Position numbers and translations under genes: made by a program
Assembly: GCA_945872365.1 (NCBI GenBank)
Contig: CAMBZJ010000006.1
Coordinates: 62,001-126,000, forward strand
Source of the DNA: Klebsiella pneumoniae
GTDB lineage: Bacteria > Desulfobacterota > Binatia > UBA12015
Length of the DNA: 64,000 nucleotides
Direction: 5' to 3'
The notes under the pieces: generated by a model
Databases searched by the model: none
The model's input: only the letters and a program-made list of their open reading frames with translations
Told to the model about the DNA's origin: nothing
Part shown: positions 35,704-43,700 of the stretch, piece by piece
Layout of the letters: each line of letters starts with the position of its first letter
How positions within the stretch are numbered: position 1 is the first letter of the stretch

Positions 35704-37281
35704 ATGCGATCCGAAACCCACCACCGCTTGCGACCCCGCCAGGGCGACCTCCCACGCCGCCGGTGGCGATGTGCGCCGGGCATCGCCCTGCTCGCGCTGC
35801 TCGCCTCGGCCTGCTCCGATAGCGGACCCGCGCCCGGCGGCGACGGAGTGCCCGCCGTCGGACCCTGGAATTCCGGGGCGTACCTCGCGGCCGAGCCGCA
35901 GGAGGTGGGCGATCCGGAGGCCGGCCGCCACATGCTGCTCAACGGCGACTTCATGACCTGCGGCATTCCCTACTCGCTCTATTCGAATCCCGTCTGGGGC
36001 CCGGTCGTCTCCGGCGGCTTCGGAGCGACGACCGCCGACCGCATCCCGGGGCGCGAGGGCAAGAACGCCGACATGCCCTACTCGCTCAACGTCTTCACCG
36101 CGCCCGACGGCGCCGAGGTCGTGAACGCCAACTGCCTCATGTGCCACGGCGGCAAGTTCGACGGCGAGGTGATCGTCGGGCTGGGCAACGCGAACGCCGA
36201 CTTCACCGGTCGGCTCGGCGGAAACGGCGCCGGGCCGCTCGCGCCGGAGATCCTCGACCTGCTCGGACTCACGCCGGCCGAGAAGGACAACCTGAACAAG
36301 ATGCTGGGCCGCGCGGCGACCCTCGCGCCGGCCACGGTCATGCGAGCGGTCGGCAACAACCCGGCCGAACTCTACGCCGTCATCCTCATGGTCCACCATG
36401 ATCGCGACACGCTCGCGTGGAGCGACGTGCCGGTCACGCAGATCCACCCGGTGGACGTCGACGGCAGCCCGATCGCCGACTACACGCTCACCTCGGATCC
36501 ACCGCCGTGGTGGCGCGCGCACAAGAAGAACGCGCTGTTCTACAATGGCATGGCGCGCGGCGACCACCGCGGCACGATGGCGCTCGCGACCTCTGTCTGC
36601 ATCGACGACGTCGACCGCGCCCGCGAGGTCGATGCGATGTTCCGCGACATCCAGGCCTACATCGCGAGCCTGCGTGCGCCGCTCTGGACCCGCCCGGTCG
36701 ACCGCGCACTCGCGGCGGAGGGCAAATCCGTCTTCACGCGGAACTGTGCCGGCTGCCACGGCACCTACGCCGACGACCCCCTCGACGACGCGCACGACAC
36801 CTACCCCAACCTGCTCATCCCGCTCGACGTGATCGGCACCGACCCGGTCGTCGCGAACCTCGGTGTCGTCCACTCGCCCGAACTGGTCGAGTGGTACAAC
36901 GCCTCGTTCTACGGCGGCGTCACCCGCATGGTGCCGAACGACCCGTTTCCCGGCTACATGCCGCCGCCGCTCGACGGGATCTGGGCCACCGCCCCGTATC
37001 TCCACAACGCTTCGGTGCCGACGATCGAACTCGTGCTGAACGGCCCGGCGCGCCCCACGGCGTGGCGACGCGTCGACCAGGACAGCAGCCACTACGACGC
37101 GGAGGCGCTCGGCTGGCCGTGGGTCGAGGTGCCGGGCGGCCAGGACTCGGTACCCGAGCCGGAGCGCAAATACGTGTACGACACCTCGTGGTGGAGCCAG
37201 TCGAATGCGGGCCATCCCTTCGGCGACCATCTCTCCGAGGCCGAGCGACGCGCCGTCCTCGAATACCTGAAGACGATCTGA
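35704..37281 (+). CDS. di-heme cytochrome c lipoprotein
   Basis: A 525-residue protein with a lipobox-type signal (ALLALLASAC) and two heme sites, CLMCH (about residue 145) and CAGCH (about residue 350). The second half reads like a terminal cytochrome c domain with YKMxPP-like MPPPLDGIWATAPYLHN, resembling the di-heme c-type or peroxidase-related families. ATG 35704 has AGAGGGA upstream; TTGTCC (35657) and TAGGAC (35681) with an 18-base spacer may be its promoter. It is divergent from the Lgt-TlpA gene, whose thioredoxin domain could assist cytochrome maturation. Substrate not determinable. Confidence 0.8.
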   Translation: MRSETHHRLRPRQGDLPRRRWRCAPGIALLALLASACSDSGPAPGGDGVPAVGPWNSGAYLAAEPQEVGDPEAGRHMLLNGDFMTCGIPYSLYSNPVWGPVVSGGFGATTADRIPGREGKNADMPYSLNVFTAPDGAEVVNANCLMCHGGKFDGEVIVGLGNANADFTGRLGGNGAGPLAPEILDLLGLTPAEKDNLNKMLGRAATLAPATVMRAVGNNPAELYAVILMVHHDRDTLAWSDVPVTQIHPVDVDGSPIADYTLTSDPPPWWRAHKKNALFYNGMARGDHRGTMALATSVCIDDVDRAREVDAMFRDIQAYIASLRAPLWTRPVDRALAAEGKSVFTRNCAGCHGTYADDPLDDAHDTYPNLLIPLDVIGTDPVVANLGVVHSPELVEWYNASFYGGVTRMVPNDPFPGYMPPPLDGIWATAPYLHNASVPTIELVLNGPARPTAWRRVDQDSSHYDAEALGWPWVEVPGGQDSVPEPERKYVYDTSWWSQSNAGHPFGDHLSEAERRAVLEYLKTI

Positions 37282-37318
37282 ATCCGGCGGTGCGCGCGCC
37301 GCACCGCGCGCACCACCG

Positions 37319-37347
37319 TTGCCGCTCCCGCGGGCCGGCGGTATCCT
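37319..37347 (+). promoter_or_regulatory. predicted promoter of the DUF1285 gene, leaderless geometry
   Basis: TTGCCG (37319-37324), exactly 17 bases, then TATCCT (37342-37347). The ATG follows after six bases (37354), with no ribosome-binding site between, so the mRNA should start at the start codon. The clearest such example in the window. Confidence 0.55.
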
Positions 37348-37353
37348 CACGGC

Positions 37354-37824
37354 ATGGCACGCGCGGGATTCTGGGCGATCGAGAACATGACCATCCGCTT
37401 CGGTCGCGACGGCCGCTGGTACTCCGACGACGAGCCGATCGAGAACCGGCGGATCGCCGACCTCTTCTCCCGCCACGTGACCCGGGACGGCGACGGCGGC
37501 TGGTGGCTCGTCATCGGCGACGAGCGCGCCCGCATCGTGGTCGACGACACTGCCTGGGTCGTCGTCCGGGTCGACGGCGACCCCGTGCGGGGCTTCACCA
37601 TCGAGTTGAACGACGGCATCCGCGAGGAACTCTCCACCGGCTCGCTGCGCCTGGGCGACGGCCATGTGCTCTATTGCGACGTGAAGGGGGGCGCCTTTCC
37701 CGCCCGCTTCCTGCGCGGCGCGCAGGCCGAATTGCTCGGGCATGTCGAGGCCCGCGCCGAGCGCTTCGTGTTGCCGCTGCCGGGTGGCGCCCAACAGGAG
37801 ATCCGCCCCGCCAAGGCGGACTGA
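37354..37824 (+). CDS. DUF1285 family protein
   Basis: A 156-residue cytoplasmic protein. IRFGRDGRWYSDDEPIENRR (residues 14-33), LFSRHV and WWLVIGDERARI match the DUF1285 (PF06938) pattern of a beta-rich fold; the last 30 residues are also conserved-looking (ARAERFVLPLPGG). The function of the family is not established. The ATG lies six bases after a predicted -10 box, with no Shine-Dalgarno sequence. It ends seven bases before trmL, so the two probably form an operon. Confidence 0.8.
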   Translation: MARAGFWAIENMTIRFGRDGRWYSDDEPIENRRIADLFSRHVTRDGDGGWWLVIGDERARIVVDDTAWVVVRVDGDPVRGFTIELNDGIREELSTGSLRLGDGHVLYCDVKGGAFPARFLRGAQAELLGHVEARAERFVLPLPGGAQQEIRPAKAD

Positions 37825-37831
37825 GTCGCCG

Positions 37832-38281
37832 GTGGACGTCGTTCTGGTCGCGCCCGAGATCCCGCAGAACACCGGCTCGATCGCCCGCCTCTGCGCGGCC
37901 ACCGTGAGCCGCCTGCACCTCGTCGGCAAGCTCGGCTTCTCGCTCGAGGACCGCTACCTGAAGCGCGCCGGCCTCGACTACTGGCCGCACGTCGACCTCG
38001 CGGTGCACGCGGACTGGGCGGGATTCCTCGCGGCGCGCCGCCCGGCGCGCCTGCACGCCTTCAGTTCGCACGGCGCCGATTCCTACACCCGGATCGCCTT
38101 CCGGGAGGACGACGCGCTCGTCTTCGGCGGCGAGAGCAAGGGACTTCCCGAAGATCTGCGGGTCGCCCTCACCCCGCTCTGGCGCATCCCGATGGAGGGC
38201 ACGGCGGTGCGCAGCCTGAACCTCGCCAACGCAGTGTCGGTCGTCCTCTACGAGGGGCTGCGCCAACTCGGGCGAGCCTGA
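37832..38281 (+). CDS. trmL: tRNA (cytidine/uridine-34-2'-O)-methyltransferase TrmL
   Basis: A 149-residue SPOUT-class methyltransferase. PEIPQNTGSIARLCA near the N-terminus, VFGGESKGLPE (knot motif) and the C-terminal IPMEGTAVRSLNLANAVSVV are typical of TrmL, which methylates the wobble ribose of tRNA-Leu. GTG 37832 is chosen because homology begins at VDVVLVAPEIP; the frame is open upstream. Length is that of E. coli TrmL (157). Confidence 0.92.
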   Translation: MDVVLVAPEIPQNTGSIARLCAATVSRLHLVGKLGFSLEDRYLKRAGLDYWPHVDLAVHADWAGFLAARRPARLHAFSSHGADSYTRIAFREDDALVFGGESKGLPEDLRVALTPLWRIPMEGTAVRSLNLANAVSVVLYEGLRQLGRA

Positions 38282-38315
38282 AGCGCCGCCCGCGGCGGCG
38301 GCCGGGGATCCGCCC

Positions 38316-38642
38316 TCAGAGGCGGCGATGCCGGGTCAGGATCTCGTCGATCGTTCGGGGCTTGGTCGAGCAACCACCGCTTGCACAACCCGTGGCGCAA
38401 CCGGCGGCGAGCGGGTCGCGCAGATCGTAGCCGAGCCGCTCGAGATCGCCCTCGGAGAAGAAGTCGATGCCGGAGAGCGGGCCGTCGCAGTGGACGCAGA
38501 GCCAAGTCTCCTCGTCGTCCTCACCCGGGATCGCGTACGCGAGCACCTCGCGCTCGCACCGGGGACAAGGCCCCGCGGGCAGCGCCGCCGCAAACGGGTC
38601 GGAGCCGACGCTCGTCGGGTCGAAGGAAGCCGCGCCACTCAT
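38316..38642 (-). CDS. small zinc-ribbon protein, Cys-rich C-terminus
   Basis: A 108-residue protein. Two CxxC pairs, CPRCEREV and CVHCDGPL, about 21 residues apart suggest a zinc ribbon. After an acidic segment (FFSEGDLERLGYDLRDPLA) comes a second Cys cluster, CATGCASGGC, and a basic tail. No family recognised. ATG 38642 overlaps the stop of the Mut7-C gene by ATGA, so both are likely co-expressed and could act together in RNA metabolism; that is inference. Longer frames upstream lie inside the neighbouring gene. Confidence 0.68.
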   Translation of the reverse strand: MSGAASFDPTSVGSDPFAAALPAGPCPRCEREVLAYAIPGEDDEETWLCVHCDGPLSGIDFFSEGDLERLGYDLRDPLAAGCATGCASGGCSTKPRTIDEILTRHRRL

Positions 38643-39169
38643 CCCGACACCCCCGCAGCCGATGCCCCCGTCGGGCGGCTCGGGGTCGTGCACCGGAACG
38701 AACCCGGCCCGGCGATCCCCAACCCCGTCAACTCCGCTTCGATGCGGTCGAACTGCGTGCCGCGCCAGGCGACCCGCCGACAGCGCGGGCAACGGGTGAC
38801 GGCCGCCGCCGAGGCGGGCATCCGCGCCGACTGGGCCGCCCGCAGGTCGGCGACGGTGACCTCGCACGGCGCCTCGTTGCAGGCCGTGCAGCGCGCCAAG
38901 CGGCGCAGCGCGGGATCGAGCAGGCCGGCTTCGGCGAGTTCACGGAGTTGTCCGCGGAAGTCGGCCCCGGCGAGCACCCGCACCCGGGCGCGGCCCGGAT
39001 CGCGCGCCAGGCGTGCATCGCGCGTCAGCACAAGGCGGTCTTCGCGTGCGGCGAGCACCAGCAGGTCGCGCCCGGTCATCTCGCGCCGCACGCTCGCGTC
39101 GCGGCCGAGCAGGCGCAGCCAGCGTGCGAGCCGTTCGAGCGGGCGATCAACGGCGAAACGCGTCTCCAC
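38639..39169 (-). CDS. Mut7-C RNase domain protein
   Basis: A 176-residue protein. RFAVDRPLERLARWLRLLGRDA, then LLVLAAREDRLVLTRDARLA, give the PIN-like Asp-containing core of Mut7-C (PF01927). The zinc part has CTACNEAPC and CPRCRRVAWRGTQFDRI. Mut7-C domains are predicted RNases, named after nematode Mut-7; bacterial substrates are unknown. GTG 39169 has GGTGGAG six bases upstream; GTG 39181 is a slightly longer alternative. It follows the radical SAM gene and overlaps the small zinc protein gene. Confidence 0.8.
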   Translation of the reverse strand: METRFAVDRPLERLARWLRLLGRDASVRREMTGRDLLVLAAREDRLVLTRDARLARDPGRARVRVLAGADFRGQLRELAEAGLLDPALRRLARCTACNEAPCEVTVADLRAAQSARMPASAAAVTRCPRCRRVAWRGTQFDRIEAELTGLGIAGPGSFRCTTPSRPTGASAAGVSG

Positions 39170-39187
39170 GCAAGTCTCCACCCGGCC

Positions 39188-40717
39188 TCAGGCCGCCCGG
39201 GCGGCTTCCTCGGCTTGGGCATCCCGAGCGATCGCGTGGGCGCCGTGCGGCAGGTGCCGCTTGCCGGTGAGCGCGGTCCACGCCATGCGCAGCGTGCTGC
39301 GGATTCCTTCCATGCCAAGGAACGGGAAGGTGATCGGGATCAGCACGATGTAGAGCATGAGCGCGAGGCGCTTCATCCGGTTGCGGATGATCCAGCGGAT
39401 CGCCGGCTTCAGGAATTCGGGACTGCGCGCGTAGACCGGCGTGATCTTGGCGAGCGTCTCGGCGAGTTCCTTGTGCGGGTGCAACAGGATCGACTCGTGG
39501 TGGTAGCCCGAGATGCCCTCGCGCACCTTCTCCTCGCCCCCGGCGTCGAGGTAGCCCATTTCGACCGACGCCGTGTACATCTTGGTCTTGGGAAACGGGT
39601 AGAAGATGTAGGCGGAACTTTGGGACGGCTTGATCCGGTCGACCATCTCGAGCGTCTTGAACATCTGCTCGGGCGTCTCGCCGGGGTTGCCGTAGATGCA
39701 CGACACCTGGAGTCCGACGCCGGCCTCCTGGATGCAGCGCGCCGCCTTGTAGATGAGTTCGTCCTCCATCGGGCGCTCCATGAGGGAGCGGCGCAGCCCG
39801 GGATCGCCCGAGTCCACGCCCATGAAGACGGTGTGGCAGTTCGCCGACTTCATGGCCTTCATGAGACCGGGCTTGATCGTCGTCGGGTAACCGAAGCAGT
39901 ACCAGGGCAGGTTGATCCGCTTGCGGTACTCCTCGCAGAACTCCTCGACCCAGCGCGGGTTGGTGGTGAAGTTGTCGTCGTGCACCGACACGAACTGGAC
40001 GTCGTAGCGCGCGACGTTCTGCTCCAGTTCCTGCATCACGTTCTCGACCGAGCGCTTGCGCAGAAAGTCGCCCTTCCCGCGGAAGAGTTCGCGCTGGTAG
40101 TGGATGTTGCAGAACGTGCACTTGAACGGACAACCGCGGCCGGTGAAGACCTCCAGGTTGTCCTTGAAGCAGCCGTACTCCCACCAAAGATGCTTCTCGG
40201 GAAACGGGAGTTTGTCGAGGTCGTTCTCGAGCATCCCGAGTTCGTTGCGATGGATGATGCCGTCCTGCTTGGCCCAGATCGACGGAACCGTCGTGACGTC
40301 CTCGCCCCGTTCCATCCGGGAGACGAGTTCGAGCAGGGCGAGTTCCCCCTCGCCGGTGCAGACCATGTCGACGTTGGGGTTCGAGAGCACGAACTCCGGA
40401 AGGGCCTGCGCATGGTGTCCGCCAATCAGGATGGGCACGTCGAGCTTCTGCTTGAGCTTCTCGGCCATCACCTTGACGAACGGGTACAGGTTCGTCAGGC
40501 AGCCCATCGCGATCAGGTCGGGCTTGAAGGCGACCGCGCGTTCGAGCAGCGCCTCGTGGCGGTTCATCCACGCGAGGTGCGGCATCTTGATGAAAAGGTT
40601 GTCGTCGAGGCCGGGGTCGAAGATCAGGTCGATCTCGTGGCCGTGAGCCTTGAGCATCGACATGAGGTAACCGACGCCCAGGTTCTCGATGCCCCGGTAG
40701 TAGAACAGCACGCGCAC
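39188..40717 (-). CDS. B12-binding-domain radical SAM protein
   Basis: A 509-residue enzyme. The N-terminal Rossmann-like domain (about 1-140; LIGGHHAQALPEF) resembles the cobalamin-binding part of the BchE/P-methylase group. The radical SAM cluster is CPFKCTFC (Cys196, 200, 203). The C-terminus has a hydrophobic segment (LALMLYIVLIPITFPFLG), so it may associate with the membrane. GTG 40717 has GAGG eight bases upstream; TTG 40744 is the longer alternative. Such enzymes often methylate unactivated carbons in lipids or pigments; the substrate is unknown. Adenosyl-free cobalamin supply would link loosely to the B12 gene at 20.2 kb. Confidence 0.85.
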   Translation of the reverse strand: MRVLFYYRGIENLGVGYLMSMLKAHGHEIDLIFDPGLDDNLFIKMPHLAWMNRHEALLERAVAFKPDLIAMGCLTNLYPFVKVMAEKLKQKLDVPILIGGHHAQALPEFVLSNPNVDMVCTGEGELALLELVSRMERGEDVTTVPSIWAKQDGIIHRNELGMLENDLDKLPFPEKHLWWEYGCFKDNLEVFTGRGCPFKCTFCNIHYQRELFRGKGDFLRKRSVENVMQELEQNVARYDVQFVSVHDDNFTTNPRWVEEFCEEYRKRINLPWYCFGYPTTIKPGLMKAMKSANCHTVFMGVDSGDPGLRRSLMERPMEDELIYKAARCIQEAGVGLQVSCIYGNPGETPEQMFKTLEMVDRIKPSQSSAYIFYPFPKTKMYTASVEMGYLDAGGEEKVREGISGYHHESILLHPHKELAETLAKITPVYARSPEFLKPAIRWIIRNRMKRLALMLYIVLIPITFPFLGMEGIRSTLRMAWTALTGKRHLPHGAHAIARDAQAEEAARAA

Positions 40718-40789
40718 GGGGAGAACCTCGTTGGGAACGGGCAAGTTGTCAACCTGCCCTTGTCGGAAACTGTTTTCCGGGCGGCACGG

Positions 40790-41872
40790 TCAGCCCGGGG
40801 TCGGGGCCGGCGACGGGGCAAGGGCCGGCGACGGGGTCGGCAGCCCAGCGAGTTCGCCCAGCGCCTCCCATGGGACCCCGGGCTGCGCCTCGCTCGCCCA
40901 ACGGATCGCGTCGAAGGCGGCGCGCGCGTCCCCCCAGCGCCGCCCGACTTCGTCGAACCAGGCGAGCCGGTCGAGGTAGGCCATACGCGACAACAGGACC
41001 GCGTTGTTCACCTTGTCGGGGTCCCCGAGTTCCGCGAAGATCGCGCGCCGGTCGCGGAGCACGTCGGCTTCGGCCCGACCGTCGCTCCCGGCCTGCGCAT
41101 AGAGCGCGCGCAGGCGCTCGAGCGCCGACCCGAGCCGGCCCGAGGACGCGACCTGGGCCTGCCAGTGCTTGCGCGCCTCGATCGTGGTCGCGGCCTCCGG
41201 GCCGTCGACCTCCTCGAAGTAGGCGATCGCCCCGCGGTGGCCGACGAAGTTCGCGTACGACTCGTTGAAGTCGGTCTGGCCCGCGAGATAGGTCGTTCGG
41301 TGGAGCAGCTCGTGCAGGACCAGTTCCGCGAGCTCGACCCGGCTCGACTGCATCCAGTTGGACAGCACCGGGTCGTCGAGCCACCCGAGCGTGCTGAAGG
41401 CGACCGAGCCGCGGACGTAGGTGTCGTAGCCCCGCCCCTCGAGGCGCTCCGCCTCGCGACGCGCCTCCTCCGGCGAGAAGTAGCCCTTGTAGGAGACCCG
41501 GCCGACGATCGGGAACCACCAAGTGACCGGCACGAGGCGGGAGCGCTCGGCCGCCGAGAGCACCTGGACGAGGGCGCCGTCGTCGACCTCGGCATAGCTC
41601 CGGTAGGCTCCGCCGACGTCGAGCCCGAGCCGATCGCCGCCGAACTCGCGGACCGAGAGCACGGTGGCGAGTTTCTCGCGCGTTGCCGGGTCGAGCGCGG
41701 GATCGGCGAGCAGGGTCTCGATCGGGCGGCGACGCCAGAGAATCCGCGCCTCCTCCCATCCGGCGCGGGCCAGGTAGCCGGCGGTCGAGCCGGCACAGCC
41801 GTCGACGAGGAGAGCTGCCGCCAGCATTGCGACGACCACCCCTGCCGGCGCTCCGCCCACGCCCCGTCTCAA
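40790..41872 (-). CDS. putative zinc aminopeptidase lipoprotein
   Basis: A 360-residue protein matching the putative aminopeptidase family PF10023. The signal (AGVVVAMLAAALLVDGC) has a lipobox Cys. The zinc motif is HELLH in LVLHELLHRTTY, with the third ligand probably in FNESYANFVG. WWFPIVGRVSYKGYFS is typical of the family. TTG 41872 overlaps the ABC gene stop (TTGA). The C-terminus ends in a repetitive Pro/Ala/Ser tail (PTPSPALAPSPAPTPG). Predicted location: outer-membrane inner leaflet or periplasm. True activity has not been established for most members. Confidence 0.78.
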   Translation of the reverse strand: MRRGVGGAPAGVVVAMLAAALLVDGCAGSTAGYLARAGWEEARILWRRRPIETLLADPALDPATREKLATVLSVREFGGDRLGLDVGGAYRSYAEVDDGALVQVLSAAERSRLVPVTWWFPIVGRVSYKGYFSPEEARREAERLEGRGYDTYVRGSVAFSTLGWLDDPVLSNWMQSSRVELAELVLHELLHRTTYLAGQTDFNESYANFVGHRGAIAYFEEVDGPEAATTIEARKHWQAQVASSGRLGSALERLRALYAQAGSDGRAEADVLRDRRAIFAELGDPDKVNNAVLLSRMAYLDRLAWFDEVGRRWGDARAAFDAIRWASEAQPGVPWEALGELAGLPTPSPALAPSPAPTPG

Positions 41873-43614
41873 GTCGCGCTCCCCGCCGCCTGGTCCGCGT
41901 CCGCGTACTGCAAGGCGTGCAGCCGGGCATAGATCCTGCCGAGGGCGATCAACTCCGCATGCGTGCCGACTTCGCGGATCTCGCCGTGGTGCATGACGAC
42001 GATCCGATCCGCCCGCTCGATCGTCGAGAGACGGTGCGCGATCACGATCGCCGTGCGTTCGGCGAGCAGCCGGTCGAGCGCCTCCTGGATCATGTGCTCG
42101 CTCTCCGCATCCACGCTGGAGGTCGCCTCGTCGAGCACCAGGATGCGCGGGTCGTAGGCGAGCGCCCGCGCGATCGCGAGAAGCTGGCGCTGCCCCGACG
42201 AGAGATTCGAGCCGCGTTCCCCGACCCGCTCCTCGAGTCCGTGCGGCAGCGATGCCACCAGTCCTTCCACGTTCGCCGCCCGCAGGATCCGCTCGATCTC
42301 GTCTTGCGGCGGACGCCCTTCGGGAAACACGTTCTCGCCGATCGTGCCGGTGAACAGGAAGGAATCCTGCAACACCACACCGACCTCCCGGCGCAGCCCC
42401 CGCAGGTCCCAGTCGAGGACGTCGATGCCGGAGACACTCACCCGGCCGCGGGTCGCATCGAAACTCCGGTTCAGCAGCTTGGTGAGGGTCGTCTTGCCGG
42501 AGCCGGTGGCGCCGACGATCGCGATCTTCTCGCCCGCGCGCACCCGCAGGGTCACGTCCTTCAGGACGAAGTCGTCGCGTTTGTAGGCGAACCATACGCC
42601 CTCGATCTCGACCGAGCCACGCTCCGGGTCGCCCGGGTCAGGACGGCGCGCCCCTTCCGACGACTCGATCCCGACCGGTGTGTCGAGGAGTTGGAAGATC
42701 CTCTCGCCCGCGGTCATCGCCGACTGCAGGACCGCGTACTTGGCCGAGAAGTCGCGGATCGGGACGAAGAACCTCTGGATGTACTCGATGAAGGCGACAA
42801 GCGTGCCGAACGCGACCACGCCGCCGCGGATCTGCCCCGCCGCGTACCAGACGACGAGCGCCACCGAGATCGAGGCGGTCATCTCGACGATCGCGAAGAG
42901 CATGGCCTCGTAGACGTTCGAGAGGTGGTAGGCGTCGCGGTGGGCGCCGTTGTGTTCGAGGAACTCGGCGTAGGATGCCCCCTCGTGGGCGAAGAGCTGG
43001 ATGACCGACATCCCGGAAATCGCCTCCTGGAGGAAGCTGTTGATCCGCGCGACGCGCTCCCGGATCAGGCGGTAGGTGACCCGCGCACGACGCCGGAAGA
43101 AGTCGATCGCGAGGAGCAGCGGCGGAACCGCCGAGAGCGTCACCAGCGCGAGGCGCCAGTCGATCCACAGCATCACGCCGACGATGCCCGCCAGGGTGAG
43201 CCCGTCCATGAAGATCGTCATCGACCCGGTTGCGAACATCTCGTTCAGGACGTCGACGTCGGTCGTCATGCGCGTGACCAGGCGCCCGACCGGATTGCGG
43301 TCGAAGAACGACTGCGGCAGGCGCTGGACGTGGCGAAAGAGCGCGAGACGGAGATCGGCGAGGCTGTTTTGCGCGACCACCATCGTGAGCCAGTACTGGA
43401 CGTAGAGCGCGAGGAACTCACCGACGACGGCGAGGAGGAAGAGCGCCGCATTGCCCGTGAGCCCGGCGGCGTCCCCACGATCCGCGTAGCGGTCGATCGC
43501 GACCTTGAGCAGCCAGGGCTGAACCAGCATAAGCGCGGACGCGATCGGCAGCACGAACGCGCTCGCCCAGAAGGTCCGCCGGTAGGGATGGATGAACTCC
43601 CAGAGCCGGCGCAC
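41869..43614 (-). CDS. ABC exporter half-transporter with canonical ATPase site
   Basis: A 581-residue (or longer) fused membrane-ATPase protein. Six transmembrane helices fill about residues 15-300. Walker A is GATGSGKTT, the signature LSSGQRQ, Walker B ILVLDEATSSVD with the catalytic Glu, and the H-loop IAHRLS. GTG 43614 is the first standard start, but the frame continues upstream as plausible protein (HAEEALERGYDSEIVRRLW) to CTG 43704, which overlaps the stop of the next ABC gene as CTGA. The pair probably forms a heterodimer for lipid or drug export. Confidence 0.9.
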   Translation of the reverse strand: MRRLWEFIHPYRRTFWASAFVLPIASALMLVQPWLLKVAIDRYADRGDAAGLTGNAALFLLAVVGEFLALYVQYWLTMVVAQNSLADLRLALFRHVQRLPQSFFDRNPVGRLVTRMTTDVDVLNEMFATGSMTIFMDGLTLAGIVGVMLWIDWRLALVTLSAVPPLLLAIDFFRRRARVTYRLIRERVARINSFLQEAISGMSVIQLFAHEGASYAEFLEHNGAHRDAYHLSNVYEAMLFAIVEMTASISVALVVWYAAGQIRGGVVAFGTLVAFIEYIQRFFVPIRDFSAKYAVLQSAMTAGERIFQLLDTPVGIESSEGARRPDPGDPERGSVEIEGVWFAYKRDDFVLKDVTLRVRAGEKIAIVGATGSGKTTLTKLLNRSFDATRGRVSVSGIDVLDWDLRGLRREVGVVLQDSFLFTGTIGENVFPEGRPPQDEIERILRAANVEGLVASLPHGLEERVGERGSNLSSGQRQLLAIARALAYDPRILVLDEATSSVDAESEHMIQEALDRLLAERTAIVIAHRLSTIERADRIVVMHHGEIREVGTHAELIALGRIYARLHALQYADADQAAGSAT

Positions 43615-43700
43615 GATCTCCGAGTCATAGCCGCGCTCGAGCGCCTCCTCGGCGTGGATGCCATCGCGGGGCGCAGCCGGCCGCTCGTTTCCGGTGGTGC

